A stretch of 64,000 nt of DNA from Rhodocyclales bacterium (GTDB lineage Bacteria; Pseudomonadota; Gammaproteobacteria; Burkholderiales; Rhodocyclaceae), in the NCBI GenBank assembly GCA_028292505.1, contig JAQGMF010000015.1, positions 40,144 through 104,143 on the forward strand. The letters run 5' to 3'. This document shows positions 18,048-27,053 of this stretch, in pieces. The translations under genes and the position numbers were made by a program. A model generated the notes under the pieces. That model saw nothing but the letters and a program-made list of their open reading frames with translations. It was not told the origin of the DNA and ran no database searches. The number at the start of each line of letters is the position of its first letter. The stretch's first letter is position 1.

Positions 18048-18995
18048 TTACAGCGTGATTTTCACACCATACACCGTGAGACTGCCGGAACCCTTATTCA
18101 TGATGCGCACAAAGATCGGGCTGGTACTGCTGATATTAGTGCCGGCATCACCAGTCGCTTCGCCAGCGGTCCCCATGCGGGAGCTGGTGGAGCACTTGTC
18201 CGTCTGGTTTGCCGGCGTTCCTCCTCCCACTCCAGTCCCTCCTATACCGTACTGGTTCGTCCATGTCGTACCGTCAGGAGAAGTTTCGATCGAATAACAG
18301 ATATTGCCCGTAGCGGCCACGTCGACCTGGAACCCACTAACCGAGGGCAGTTTGAATACCACCCAACCGCCGTTCGTAGACGAAGGAACAGTGCTGGAGC
18401 CTGAACTCTTGTCGAGCCTTATAGCGCCCTTACCCGTGTTGGCGACAGCTGCCTGCAAGGTTGCGTTGTACGTACCGAAGGCTGGCGTCTGACCCTGCAC
18501 CGTTGACGTAATGAACTTGCTGCCAGACGGCGCCACCGGCGTATCGAAGGTATACGTGGGACCCGTGCCGCTGTAGCCATACAGATAGGGCAGTACCTTG
18601 GCGTCCGAATTGAACCAGAACCAGCCGCTGCCGCTACCGATGCCGGCGCCGGCGCCGTCCAAATCCGCACCCGCAAAGAAGGCGGTCGAAGAAGAAGAAG
18701 ATGCTGCTGATGATGCCGCAGAAGATGCCGCAGAAGAAGCGGCCGACGATGCTGCGGAAGAAGCAGCCGACGATGCAACCGAAGAAGCGGCTGACGAAGC
18801 TACGGAGGAAGCTGCAGAAGAAGCGGCTGACGACGCAACGCTGGAAGCGGAACTGCTGCCGCCAAACGCTACTGGCCCCGGACCGGAACTATCGCCACCG
18901 CCGCAACCGCCGAGAACGGCTGCTCCCAATAGGGCTATCATTAAACCAAGGTAAAACGCTGGCTTCAGCCGCCAGCTGGCTTGTTCAATCTTCAT
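18048..18995 (-). CDS. Lipoprotein with Ser/Ala tetrapeptide repeats
   Basis: 315 residues from the ATG at 18995 (MKIEQASWRLKPAFYLGL), which has GGAGAG seven bases upstream. A signal sequence ends in a lipobox with Cys31 (VLGGC). Residues 47-103 are almost only Ser and Ala, built from about twelve SSAA or SSVA tetrapeptides; this is a flexible surface linker encoded by a 12-bp tandem repeat. The C-terminal two thirds are beta-rich with Gly/Thr/Ser and end FVRIMNKGSGSLTVYGVKITL. The fold is not recognised; an outer-membrane or surface-exposed role is inferred. It stands alone, with its own terminator. Confidence 0.8.
   Translation of the reverse strand: MKIEQASWRLKPAFYLGLMIALLGAAVLGGCGGGDSSGPGPVAFGGSSSASSVASSAASSAASSVASSAASSVASSAASSAASSAASSAASSAASSAASSSSSTAFFAGADLDGAGAGIGSGSGWFWFNSDAKVLPYLYGYSGTGPTYTFDTPVAPSGSKFITSTVQGQTPAFGTYNATLQAAVANTGKGAIRLDKSSGSSTVPSSTNGGWVVFKLPSVSGFQVDVAATGNICYSIETSPDGTTWTNQYGIGGTGVGGGTPANQTDKCSTSSRMGTAGEATGDAGTNISSTSPIFVRIMNKGSGSLTVYGVKITL
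18687..18857. repeat. 12-bp tandem repeat encoding the Ser/Ala linker
   Basis: About twelve degenerate copies of a 12-bp unit (on the plus strand, variants of GAAGAAGCGGCT and GACGATGCA) encode SSAA/SSVA on the minus strand. Copies differ mostly at third codon positions, which points to selection for the peptide. Unit number could vary between strains. Confidence 0.8.
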
Positions 18996-19265
18996 ATCAT
19001 CTCTCCAGAATATTTTTTTCATTACACCGGCATGCGCCAAAGGCGAACGATTGCCATTGCCGCAAGAACATCGATTTTATCGATTTTTGTGTATTTGTAT
19101 ATTCGCATAACTTTCAGCCCACGGTAAACCATTACATACTGCTGTTACACAGTCTAAGGCGGCCCACGGAGCCAAATGTTGAGGCAGAGCAGCCGATGCC
19201 TGGCGCACATCCTTTTCGGATAGGCCGACGCTCGAACAAAATACCTTCGCAAACATGAACCCGGA

Positions 19266-19829
19266 ATGCCTTGTATCCCCAACCGTCGCCAGCTCTTCGC
19301 AGGTTTTTTCAAAACCGGTATTTCGGGGTTTGGTGGGGTGTTGCCGCACGCGCGTCGCATGCTGGTCGATGATCGACGCTGGCTGACCGACAGGCAATTT
19401 ACGGAATTACTGAGCCTGGGTCAGACGCTGCCCGGCCCGAACATCGTCAATATATCCATCGTGATAGGCGCGCGTTTCCAGGGCTGGCAGGGTTCTGTCT
19501 GCGCCATATCGGGGCTCATGTTGGCGCCGCTGGTCATCGTGCTGGTGCTTGCAAATATCTACGACCACTTTGCGCAATCGCCAATCCTGAACCACGCATT
19601 GATCGGTGTGGCCGCAGCGGCAGCCGGCCTGATTCTCGCCACCAGCGCAAAACTGGCGGTGAAGATGGATCGCAGCGTCTGGTCGGCCGTCATTATGTTA
19701 ATGGCATTTCTGGCCGTGATTTGGCTACATCTGCCACTGTTTGGTGTGCTGTTCGCGCTGGCGCCCATCAGTATTGTTTTGGGCTGGCTCAGCGTCCGGA
19801 GGGAACGCCAGCGAGGCGAAACACCGTGA
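19266..19829 (+). CDS. Chromate transporter, first half (ChrA N-terminal-type domain)
   Basis: 187-residue membrane protein of the CHR family. Motifs GFFKTGISGFGGVLPHARRMLVDD and SLGQTLPGPNIVNISIVIGARFQGWQG match the CHR domain signature (FGG and PGP motifs). Five or so hydrophobic segments follow. It pairs with the next gene, whose GTG start overlaps its TGA, so the two short CHR proteins probably work as a heterodimer. Chromate or sulfate-type oxyanion export is the family role. The start is uncertain because no strong ribosome site is visible. Confidence 0.85.
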   Translation: MPCIPNRRQLFAGFFKTGISGFGGVLPHARRMLVDDRRWLTDRQFTELLSLGQTLPGPNIVNISIVIGARFQGWQGSVCAISGLMLAPLVIVLVLANIYDHFAQSPILNHALIGVAAAAAGLILATSAKLAVKMDRSVWSAVIMLMAFLAVIWLHLPLFGVLFALAPISIVLGWLSVRRERQRGETP

Positions 19830-20353
19830 CACCTCCTTCCATCCTCGAACTCTTTCTGCGCTTCTGCCTGCTCTCGCTCATGGCGGTCGGAGGCGCGAAT
19901 GCCGTGCTGCCGGAGATGCATCGTCAGATCGTCGAGGCACATGGCTGGATCAGCAGTGCCGAGTTTGCGTCGCTGTATGCCATCGCCCAGGCCGCTCCCG
20001 GTCCGAATGTCTTGATCGTCAGCCTGATCGGCTGGAAGTTGGCAGGGCTTGTCGGTGCGATCGCCTGCACCATCGGCATGTGTGCGCCCTCTTCCCTGTT
20101 GGCTTACGGTGCGGGCAAGCTGTGGTATCGCTTCAGCGGTTCGCCGCGGCGCATCGCAATCGAACGCGGTCTCGCCCCGATCACGATCGGTCTGGTGCTC
20201 GGCAGTGGCTGCCTGCTGGCGCAAACGGCGGGTGGTCATTGGCAGACCTATGCGCTCACGGCCGGCAGCGCGGTGGCGTCGTACCGTTCGGGCAAGAATC
20301 CGCTTTGGTGGCTGGCGGCGGGAGCCTTGCTGGGCGTCCTCGCAATGCGCTGA
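19826..20353 (+). CDS. Chromate transporter, second half
   Basis: 175 residues from GTG 19826 (MTPPSILELFLRFCLLSLMAVGGANAVLPEMHRQ), overlapping the stop of the previous gene by four bases (GTGA). It is a second CHR domain with the PGPN motif (IAQAAPGPNVLIVSLIGW) and several transmembrane segments. The pair resembles the short-chain CHR two-gene systems, and inverse topology of the two halves is expected. Substrate specificity is inferred from the family only. Confidence 0.85.
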   Translation: MTPPSILELFLRFCLLSLMAVGGANAVLPEMHRQIVEAHGWISSAEFASLYAIAQAAPGPNVLIVSLIGWKLAGLVGAIACTIGMCAPSSLLAYGAGKLWYRFSGSPRRIAIERGLAPITIGLVLGSGCLLAQTAGGHWQTYALTAGSAVASYRSGKNPLWWLAAGALLGVLAMR

Positions 20354-20529
20354 ATGCGAAGAGACATGGACATAGGTCGGTCGTCTGCCGGTATCCTGCT
20401 TGCTTGGTCTAACATGCGTTAGGGCGTCTGTTGTCAATCGTGCCTTTAAAGACGCCCGTCGCATCGGTAAAATCAATTCCAAGAAAAACACCGGAGACAT
20501 GCACCTTCCGGGAAACACGAGAGATCATC

Positions 20530-21744
20530 ATGAACAAAAATATTGTCCTTGCTGCACGCCATCTGTCCCTGGGTTTGATGGCGCTGTGCGTTTTCGGCTG
20601 CAAAGCACCGCCGCCCAAAACCTCCGTTGCGCCGCTGAGCTTCAACGAAGCTGTTCACGCCGCAACCAATGCGCTCATGCAGCAGGTCAAGCAACAGGAA
20701 GGCATTACCGGCCTCGCTGTCGGCATTGCGACGGGCAAGACCATTTTCATGCTCGACCCTGTGGTGGATGCCAATACGGCGGAGGTGAATCAGGCCAGCA
20801 TCGCTGTGGACAAGATTCTGCGCGAAGAGGCCACAAAGGTATCGGACCGATATGTTTTCGTGCCGCTCACCCTGGAAAATTATGACACCGCCAAATACGT
20901 CGTAAGCGGTGCCATGCTTTACTCGCCCTCTCCCGACGCGAAGGGAAAGATGTACAAGCTGGCCCTGGCGGTGATTGAACGCAAGAGCGGCCGCGTGGTA
21001 GCAAGTGCCGATGCCTGGATCGCCGACAAGAAGATCGATGTCACACCGGTCGCCGCCTACCAGGACAGCCCGATGTACCTCAAGGACAAACGCGTCGAAG
21101 GCCAGATCGAGACTGCACAGATGGCGCCGGGCCAGCAGGCGGATCAGGCTTATTTCGATTCCCTGCCAACGGCATCGCTGCTTGCCGAAGCCGATACCGC
21201 TTACGAAGCTGACAAGCTCGAACAGGCGCTGGGCATGTATAAGGCCGCTTCTTTGCGGCCGGACGGTCAGATCATGAAAACCTATGCCGGGCTGTACCAG
21301 ACCAATCGCCGGCTGCACAAGAGCAGCGAAGCGGAAGTGGCGTTCGGTCAATTGGTCAACATCGGTTATCAGAACAACAACATCAGCACCAAATTGTTCT
21401 TTGGTGTGGCGTCGACCGACTTCATCAACGACACGGAGCTGCGCGGTCAATATGACATCTGGCTGCGTCAGATTGCGAAGCTCTTCGCGCGTAGTAGTGG
21501 TTGCCTGATCATTGCCGGACATAGCAGCCATACTGGCGCGGCTGGTTTTAACGAACAGCTTTCGTATCAGCGTGCGGCGGCCGTGCAAAAGATCATGCAG
21601 AAGGACTTCCCACAGATCATGCAGCGCTCCAAACCCTTCGGTTTTGGCTGGAAGGAGAATATCGTCGGCAGCGGTACTGATGATCTTCAGGACGCTATCG
21701 ACCGCCGCGTGGAGTTCAAGCTGGTGGATTGCGGCAAGCTCTGA
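20530..21744 (+). CDS. Lipoprotein with C-terminal OmpA-like domain
   Basis: 404 residues from ATG 20530 (MNKNIVLAARHLSLGLMALCVFGC); a longer open frame upstream lacks family character. The signal sequence ends at a probable lipobox Cys. The middle part contains a CsgG/FlgO-like region and a TPR-like stretch (about 215-290: ASLLAEADTAYEADKLEQALGMYK). The C-terminus has an OmpA/MotB-like peptidoglycan-binding domain (IIAGHSSHTGAAGFNEQLSYQRAAAV). It likely anchors an outer-membrane complex to peptidoglycan. It is convergent with the GGDEF-EAL gene. Confidence 0.75.
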   Translation: MNKNIVLAARHLSLGLMALCVFGCKAPPPKTSVAPLSFNEAVHAATNALMQQVKQQEGITGLAVGIATGKTIFMLDPVVDANTAEVNQASIAVDKILREEATKVSDRYVFVPLTLENYDTAKYVVSGAMLYSPSPDAKGKMYKLALAVIERKSGRVVASADAWIADKKIDVTPVAAYQDSPMYLKDKRVEGQIETAQMAPGQQADQAYFDSLPTASLLAEADTAYEADKLEQALGMYKAASLRPDGQIMKTYAGLYQTNRRLHKSSEAEVAFGQLVNIGYQNNNISTKLFFGVASTDFINDTELRGQYDIWLRQIAKLFARSSGCLIIAGHSSHTGAAGFNEQLSYQRAAAVQKIMQKDFPQIMQRSKPFGFGWKENIVGSGTDDLQDAIDRRVEFKLVDCGKL

Positions 21745-21759
21745 GTGAGGAGCCGATCT

Positions 21760-21808
21760 TATCCTGGCGTCATGTCAGCGCATGGGACGCCGGATTTTTC
21801 CGGAATGA
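21760..21808. repeat. Degenerate palindrome between two convergent genes
   Basis: The stretch contains GGCGTC facing GACGCC and a short CCGGATTTTTCCGG hairpin, followed by GGAATGACG. It looks like a decayed copy of the CGTCATTCC...GGAATGACG palindrome family and may serve as a bidirectional terminator. Confidence 0.5.
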
Positions 21809-21816
21809 CGTTGTCC

Positions 21817-23934
21817 TCAAGTGTCCGCGTGCGCCGGCTGCGCCAGGAAACTCGGCACAGCCTTCAGCCATGCAGAAAACTCCTGTGCGGGTAGTGGGCG
21901 GCTGAAGAAATAACCCTGCGCCTCGTTGCAGCCCAATTCCGTGAGCTGCTGCAGGACACGCGCATTCTCCACACCTTCTGCGACAACGTTGAGGCCCATG
22001 TTGTGGGCCAGCTCGATGGTGGAACGCACGATCACTTCGTCGCCCGCATCCGCATCGAGATTCATGACGAAGGAGCGATCTATCTTCAATTCCTGTACCG
22101 GCAATTTCTTCAGATAGGCCAAGGAAGAATAGCCCGTACCAAAGTCGTCGATCGACAACTTTACGCCCATGGCATTCAGACGCGTCAGCGAGGCGAGCGC
22201 GTGAACCGGATCGTCCATGATGGCACTCTCGGTAATTTCCAAACATAACAGCTCAGTGGGAAAACCGGTCTGCTGCAGAATCTCCGCAACAAAGCTCGGC
22301 AGGTCGTGGCTGACCAGATCGCGCGTCGAGATATTGACGTTGATGGCCAGTGGCAGGCCTTGCGCGTGCCAGGCAGCAGCCTGCTTGCAGGCATTCTCCA
22401 GCACCCAGCGCGTGATCGATTTGATGAAGCCGGTCTGTTCGGCAAAGGGGATGAATTGATCCGGCGGAATGAGTCCGCGAGTGGGGTGCTTCCAGCGAAT
22501 CAGTACTTCGGCGGAATTACACACACCCGATCCCAAACGCATCTTGGGCTGAAAGTTGAGCAGGAACTCATTGTTCTCAAGAGCATGACGCAGATCGCTC
22601 AACAAGGTCAGACCATGCTCGCTACTGCGCTCCTGATTCGATTCGAACAGCACGTAGCCGGAACCTGCCTGCTTGGCCACGTACATCGCAATATCGGCGC
22701 GCGACATAAGCTCGGCGGCCTCGTGGCCATGTTCGGGAAACGAGGCAAGCCCAAAACTGGCACTGACGTCGACAAGCTGGCCTTGAAGGCTGATGGGCTC
22801 CTCGAGCGCGGCCAGCAATCGCTTGGCGACGATGATGGCTTCGGCGCCGGTTTGCGTCGGCAACAGTACGGCAAATTCGTCGCCGCCGATGCGTGCCACC
22901 GTGTCCGAGTCGCGCAGCACGACACTGCGCAGGCGATCGGCGACCTTGCCGAGCAACTCATCGCCGACCGGGTGTCCCAGCACGTCGTTGACCTGCTTGA
23001 AGCGGTCCAGATCCATTACGATTACCGACACCGCATGATTGCCGCGTACCGCCGCCTTGACGGCCTGCTGCAGACGATCGCTGAAGAGCGTACGGTTCGG
23101 CAGCCCGGTCAGCACATCGTGATAGGCCAGCTCGACGATGCGTCGCTCGCGCGCGGCAATGCCGCCACGCATTTCATCCAGTGCCCGGATCAGCACCCCC
23201 ATTTCATCGCGGCCGGCTTTCGGAATTTCACCGTCGAAATTACCTGCAGCCACGTCGCGCGCCAACTTGGCGGTTTGTGCCAGCGGTCGCGATATCGACC
23301 GCGTGATGGCGAAAGCTGATACGCAGGCAACCAGCAGCGATGCCAGACCGAGCAAGAGGATGCGCTGTCTGCCAGCGGACTGTTGCGTCTGGATGCCTTG
23401 TATCATTTCGTTCGCGTACTGCGACTGCAATTGGACAAGCTCATCGAGATCATCCAGCATGGTCTGCAATGCCGGCATGGTCTTGCTGAGCATCAACCAG
23501 CGCGCCACACCGCTTTCCATTTCGACTTCATCGACGGTCTGGTTGAAGGCTACGACGAAGGCATCACGCGCCTTCACCACGCGCATCAGGGTGGGACGAA
23601 ATTTCGTCGCGTCGCTGGACACCAATAGTTCCGAAATGGCCGTGTCTCTTATGCGCGCGTTCTGATCGATGCGCGCATAAACGGGTATGCGCTTCTCCCG
23701 GTCGAGCAGAAAGAGCGAGTGCAGCAGCGAAGCGCCCGCCTGGGCTGCGCCCTGAGCGTTATGTACGAGGATGACATTCTGCAAACTTGTCGAGGCAAGC
23801 TGACGGCTGGATTCTCCAATGCGATCGATCTGGTTCAAGCCAAGCAGGATGACCGCGCCGAGCAGCGCCAGCACGGCGGAAAAAGCTCCGGCCAGCCGGA
23901 TTGCAATCGGAACGTTGGACAGGAATCGCATCAC
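21817..23934 (-). CDS. Membrane-bound GGDEF-EAL cyclic-di-GMP enzyme
   Basis: 705 residues. TM1 is at about 10-32. A periplasmic four-helix-bundle-type sensor with MCP-like spacing is followed by TM2 (LLGLASLLVACVSAFAI) and a HAMP domain. The GGDEF domain has an intact IGGDEF near residue 348 and an RDSD inhibitory site five residues before it. The EAL domain reads EVL at about 477 but keeps the catalytic set: NVN, EITE, DDFGTG, LKID, AEGVE and QGYFFS. Both synthesis and hydrolysis of c-di-GMP are therefore possible. A short hairpin (23948-23984) lies just upstream of the start. Confidence 0.93.
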   Translation of the reverse strand: MMRFLSNVPIAIRLAGAFSAVLALLGAVILLGLNQIDRIGESSRQLASTSLQNVILVHNAQGAAQAGASLLHSLFLLDREKRIPVYARIDQNARIRDTAISELLVSSDATKFRPTLMRVVKARDAFVVAFNQTVDEVEMESGVARWLMLSKTMPALQTMLDDLDELVQLQSQYANEMIQGIQTQQSAGRQRILLLGLASLLVACVSAFAITRSISRPLAQTAKLARDVAAGNFDGEIPKAGRDEMGVLIRALDEMRGGIAARERRIVELAYHDVLTGLPNRTLFSDRLQQAVKAAVRGNHAVSVIVMDLDRFKQVNDVLGHPVGDELLGKVADRLRSVVLRDSDTVARIGGDEFAVLLPTQTGAEAIIVAKRLLAALEEPISLQGQLVDVSASFGLASFPEHGHEAAELMSRADIAMYVAKQAGSGYVLFESNQERSSEHGLTLLSDLRHALENNEFLLNFQPKMRLGSGVCNSAEVLIRWKHPTRGLIPPDQFIPFAEQTGFIKSITRWVLENACKQAAAWHAQGLPLAINVNISTRDLVSHDLPSFVAEILQQTGFPTELLCLEITESAIMDDPVHALASLTRLNAMGVKLSIDDFGTGYSSLAYLKKLPVQELKIDRSFVMNLDADAGDEVIVRSTIELAHNMGLNVVAEGVENARVLQQLTELGCNEAQGYFFSRPLPAQEFSAWLKAVPSFLAQPAHADT

Positions 23935-24073
23935 TAGTCACCTCCCAGGATCGCCCTGGCGGTGAACGGCAACCGGGGCGATCCCCGCTATATCGGCCGT
24001 GATCGCGAAAAGTTGATTTAGGTCAGTTTCTGGCGCTGCAGGCAAACACCGAACAAAGCCTCGGCACGAGCCC

Positions 24074-25246
24074 CTAGCGGTCCATGAACTCGTGGATGCT
24101 GGCCAGACTTTCGATGTGGGCACACAGCACTTTGAAGGTCACGAGAATCGGCACTGCCATCAGCATGCCGGCGACGCCCCACATCCAGCCCCAGAACAGC
24201 AGCGACAGGAACACCAGTACCGGGTTCACGGAGAAACTCCGACCTATGACAAATGGCTGAACGATCTGTCCCTCGATGGCAGTGATGGCCAGAAATACCG
24301 TCGGCACCAGCAGCGCGTGTCCAATCTGATCGAACGTGAGGACAGCCACCAGGCTGAGCACGCACATGGCGATCGTCGCGCCGAGATAGGGGATGAAGTT
24401 CAGCGCGAAAGCCATCGCCCCCCACAGCAGCGCGTTGGGCATGCCGAGCGCGAACATGGCCAGCGTCGTCGCCAGGCCGAGACCAAGATTGATGCCTGTA
24501 AGCGTCAGTAGATAGCGGCCGACCTCGCGTTCGACGGTGCGCGCGATTTCGACCGCCTTGATCTTGTCGCGCAGGCTGGGCGTTATCTTCACCACCTTGC
24601 GCAGCAGCAAGTCGCCGGACGCGAGCAGGAAGAACACCAGGATCACCACCGAAAATGCACTCAGCATAAACGCCTGCGTACCCGCCAGCAGCATGCTGCC
24701 GAAGGAGATGCGCGCCATCGCCACTTCACGTACACGGCTCGACGGATCGACCTTCGTCAGATCGTCGATGCGCTGCGTCGCACGTTGCATGTTTTGCACC
24801 GAGCGCTTGAGCCGACCAATTTTCTGATCGATGTCATGCAAGGAGGATGGCGCGCGCTCGATCCAGTTCATCGCCGGATCGGCCAGAACGGCGACACCGG
24901 TACCCAGCGCGCCGAGCAGACCGAAGACGATCAATGCCGCCCCAAGCGGTAGCGGCAGATGCAGGCGCTGATTGAGAATGCGCACGGGCGGGCGCAACAC
25001 GAATACCAGGAACAGCGCCAATATGACCGGCAGCAGAAACGGTCGTGCCAGGTAAACCGTGTAGAGCACGGCGAGTATGAACAGCCCCGTGACCGAAACA
25101 GATTTGTCGACCTTGATGACGCGCGCCAGCTTGCCGCTTTTTTCCGGTACAGACGGCATGATTTCCGACCGCGTCTGAAAAACGGGTGGTTCTGTCGCTA
25201 TCTTTTCATCAAGCCGCTCTTCTGTTCGCTCTTCTGCTTGCTCCAC
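24074..25246 (-). CDS. AI-2E family (PerM-like) permease
   Basis: 390-residue protein of the AI-2E transporter/PerM family, with an N-terminal charged tail, paired TM helices (about 50-90), a soluble coiled segment (SLHDIDQKIGRLKRSVQNMQ) and a group of C-terminal helices with the family patch PYLGATIAMCVLSLVAVL. Members export autoinducer-2 or other solutes or act in Na+(Li+)/H+ antiport, so the substrate cannot be assigned. A small ORF on the same strand lies 47 bp upstream. An internal Met near residue 30 is a possible shorter start. Confidence 0.85.
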   Translation of the reverse strand: MEQAEERTEERLDEKIATEPPVFQTRSEIMPSVPEKSGKLARVIKVDKSVSVTGLFILAVLYTVYLARPFLLPVILALFLVFVLRPPVRILNQRLHLPLPLGAALIVFGLLGALGTGVAVLADPAMNWIERAPSSLHDIDQKIGRLKRSVQNMQRATQRIDDLTKVDPSSRVREVAMARISFGSMLLAGTQAFMLSAFSVVILVFFLLASGDLLLRKVVKITPSLRDKIKAVEIARTVEREVGRYLLTLTGINLGLGLATTLAMFALGMPNALLWGAMAFALNFIPYLGATIAMCVLSLVAVLTFDQIGHALLVPTVFLAITAIEGQIVQPFVIGRSFSVNPVLVFLSLLFWGWMWGVAGMLMAVPILVTFKVLCAHIESLASIHEFMDR

Positions 25247-25293
25247 CCTGACGCCCCTCTATTTTTACTTATGAACATACGGCCGCCACACAC

Positions 25294-25434
25294 TCAGTCA
25301 GCGTCGTCGGCGTCTTCCGGGTCGTGATGCTTCGGCTGCGGCGGGCCGGGTTTGGGTTCATCTTTCGGCGGCATTTGCGCGCCCTTGTCCGGTTCCACCG
25401 GTTGATGCCCAGTGGCGCAATTGATGCTCGGCAT
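25294..25434 (-). CDS. Small proline-rich acidic protein, 46 aa
   Basis: A small ORF with a strong AGGAGG ribosome site about eight bases before its ATG at 25432-25434. The product starts MPSINCATGHQPVEPDKG and ends in a Pro/Lys-rich and then Asp-rich tail (PPQPKHHDPEDADDAD). It has a single Cys, no signal peptide and no hydrophobic segment. It sits between the divergent trhO gene and the PerM-like gene and may be co-transcribed with the latter. The function is unknown and the family is not recognised; it is probably intrinsically disordered. Confidence 0.6.
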   Translation of the reverse strand: MPSINCATGHQPVEPDKGAQMPPKDEPKPGPPQPKHHDPEDADDAD

Positions 25435-25565
25435 ACTGAAGCCCTCCTGTTGCGCTCGAAGCAGCAAGCGGCATTCCCATCGGCGCCCGACTTTGTCATG
25501 GCCCTGCGTGCAGCTACAATCCGCCCTTCCCTGCAGTCGGGCAAAGCCTCACCGAACGATACAGC

Positions 25566-26414
25566 ATGCCAGGCACATCTACAGCCTCTTCGTCGATTCA
25601 GCATCACATCTCGTTCTACAAGTTCGTCGGCATCGCTCAGCCTGAACACTATGCGAATGTCCTGCGCGAACTGACTGCGAATGTGCTTGGCAGCATCCTG
25701 GTGGCGTCCGAGGGCATCAATGGCATGGTCGCCGGCACGGCGACGGCAGTGGACGAATTCGCAGCGCAATTGATGAGCGATGCACGTCTCGGCGGTTCGT
25801 TCAGCGACCTCGTGTTCAAGCGCAGCGCATGCGCAACGCCACCCTTCCATCGCATGAAGGTGCACACCAAACCGGAGATACTGCCGCTCGGTGTCGACGA
25901 TGTGCACATCGACGTGGAAGCAGTCAGCGGCGCCCTCACCCACGTCAGCCCGCAAGCCTGGCGGCAACTGATAACAGAAGATGACGTTGTACTGATCGAC
26001 AATCGCAATAGTTTTGAATATCGCCTCGGCCACTTCCGCAACGCCGTCGATCCGCAAGTCAATAATTTCCGCGACTTCCCGCGCTACATCGCAGAGCAGT
26101 TGCCGAACTGGAAGGCGCAAGGCAAACGCGTCGCCATGTACTGCACGGGCGGCATACGCTGCGAAAAGACAGCGGCCTGGATGCTTGGAATGGACATGCC
26201 GGTGTATCAGCTCGAAGGCGGCATCCTCAACTATTTCGCCAGCATGCCAGACGCCGACAAGGACTGGCAAGGCGAGTGCTTCGTCTTCGACAACCGCGTT
26301 GCGCTGGACACACGATTGCAGGAGACCGGAACGCTCGACGAAGAGGTTTACGCCGACAGCCCTGATGAGCAATGGCGTTTGCAGCGCGCCCGACGCCTGG
26401 CTGAGGAGACGTGA
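25566..26414 (+). CDS. trhO: tRNA uridine-34 hydroxylase TrhO (rhodanese family)
   Basis: 282 residues of the YceA/TrhO family, which makes 5-hydroxyuridine at the wobble position of tRNA. The N-terminal acylphosphatase-like domain contains GSILVASEGINGMVAG. The rhodanese domain has the active-site loop CTGGIRCEK (first Cys near residue 193), and IDNRNSFEYRLGHF is the family motif before it. It is a single gene, divergent from the small ORF at 25294-25434. Confidence 0.93.
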   Translation: MPGTSTASSSIQHHISFYKFVGIAQPEHYANVLRELTANVLGSILVASEGINGMVAGTATAVDEFAAQLMSDARLGGSFSDLVFKRSACATPPFHRMKVHTKPEILPLGVDDVHIDVEAVSGALTHVSPQAWRQLITEDDVVLIDNRNSFEYRLGHFRNAVDPQVNNFRDFPRYIAEQLPNWKAQGKRVAMYCTGGIRCEKTAAWMLGMDMPVYQLEGGILNYFASMPDADKDWQGECFVFDNRVALDTRLQETGTLDEEVYADSPDEQWRLQRARRLAEET

Positions 26415-26480
26415 AGCCCCGCGCAACTGCACGTCTGGGCGGATTCAAAAATAGTTCTTGCAAAAGCCGGCACGATCAAT

Positions 26481-26507
26481 AAGATATATCTTTATAAGTT
26501 ATATCTT
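26481..26507. promoter_or_regulatory. AT-rich inverted repeat, candidate PadR operator
   Basis: AAGATATA (26481-26488) and TATATCTT (26500-26507) are perfect inverted arms around an 11-bp AT-rich centre. They lie 12 bp before the PadR-type gene at 26519, in the promoter region of the padR-MFS operon. Autoregulation is typical of the family, so this is the likely binding site. Confidence 0.6.
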
Positions 26508-26518
26508 ACGGAGTTGCC

Positions 26519-27052
26519 ATGTTTCACTTTCTACGTCATCACCACTGCTATCAAGCACCCATGCATGAACATCATCGTCACGGTTACGGCCCGCGCGGCC
26601 CCAAGACCTTCGATGCCGGCAGCCTGCGCTACGTCGTGCTGCAGCTCATCGCCGAGCAAGCGCGTCACGGCTACGAGATCATCAAGGCAATCGAAACGCA
26701 GGTCGGCGGCGGCTACAGCCCGAGCCCCGGCGTCATCTATCCGCTGCTCTCATTGCTCGAGGATCAGGGCTACGTCGCGGTGACCCCCGAAGGCAACAAG
26801 AAATTGCACGCGATCACCGCCGAGGGCCAGAAACATCTCGATGAAAACCGCACGCTGGTGGAAGCCATCCAGGCGCGGCTCGGCACGCAAGATCACACGC
26901 ACGGTGGCAGGGGCGCGTTGCGCCAGTACATGCATGCGCTCAAGGCGGTCGTGATCGATCGCGCGCATGACGAGTCGGCCAGCCCTGCCCGGCTGCAACA
27001 GATCCAGGCCATCCTGCAACGCGCCACCGACGAAATACAAAACCTGAACTGA
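26519..27052 (+). CDS. PadR-family regulator, YqjI-like, with His-rich N-terminus
   Basis: 177 residues. Residues 1-25 are very rich in His (MFHFLRHHHCYQAPMHEHHRHG). A PadR winged-helix domain follows (about 35-110: SLRYVVLQLIAEQARHGYEIIKAIETQVGGGYSPSPGVIYPLLSLLEDQGYV), then a C-terminal dimerisation helix pair. The layout matches E. coli YqjI, a nickel- and iron-responsive PadR repressor whose His/Cys-rich extension binds metal. Metal sensing here is an inference. GGAG precedes the ATG. The next gene, an MFS transporter, starts two bases after its stop. Confidence 0.85.
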   Translation: MFHFLRHHHCYQAPMHEHHRHGYGPRGPKTFDAGSLRYVVLQLIAEQARHGYEIIKAIETQVGGGYSPSPGVIYPLLSLLEDQGYVAVTPEGNKKLHAITAEGQKHLDENRTLVEAIQARLGTQDHTHGGRGALRQYMHALKAVVIDRAHDESASPARLQQIQAILQRATDEIQNLN

Positions 27053-27053
27053 T

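Noticed and set aside
23948..23984. A possible c-di-GMP riboswitch in front of the GGDEF-EAL gene.
   Set aside because: Only a 9-bp hairpin (GGATCGCCC and its complement) is present; the conserved GEMM core is missing.
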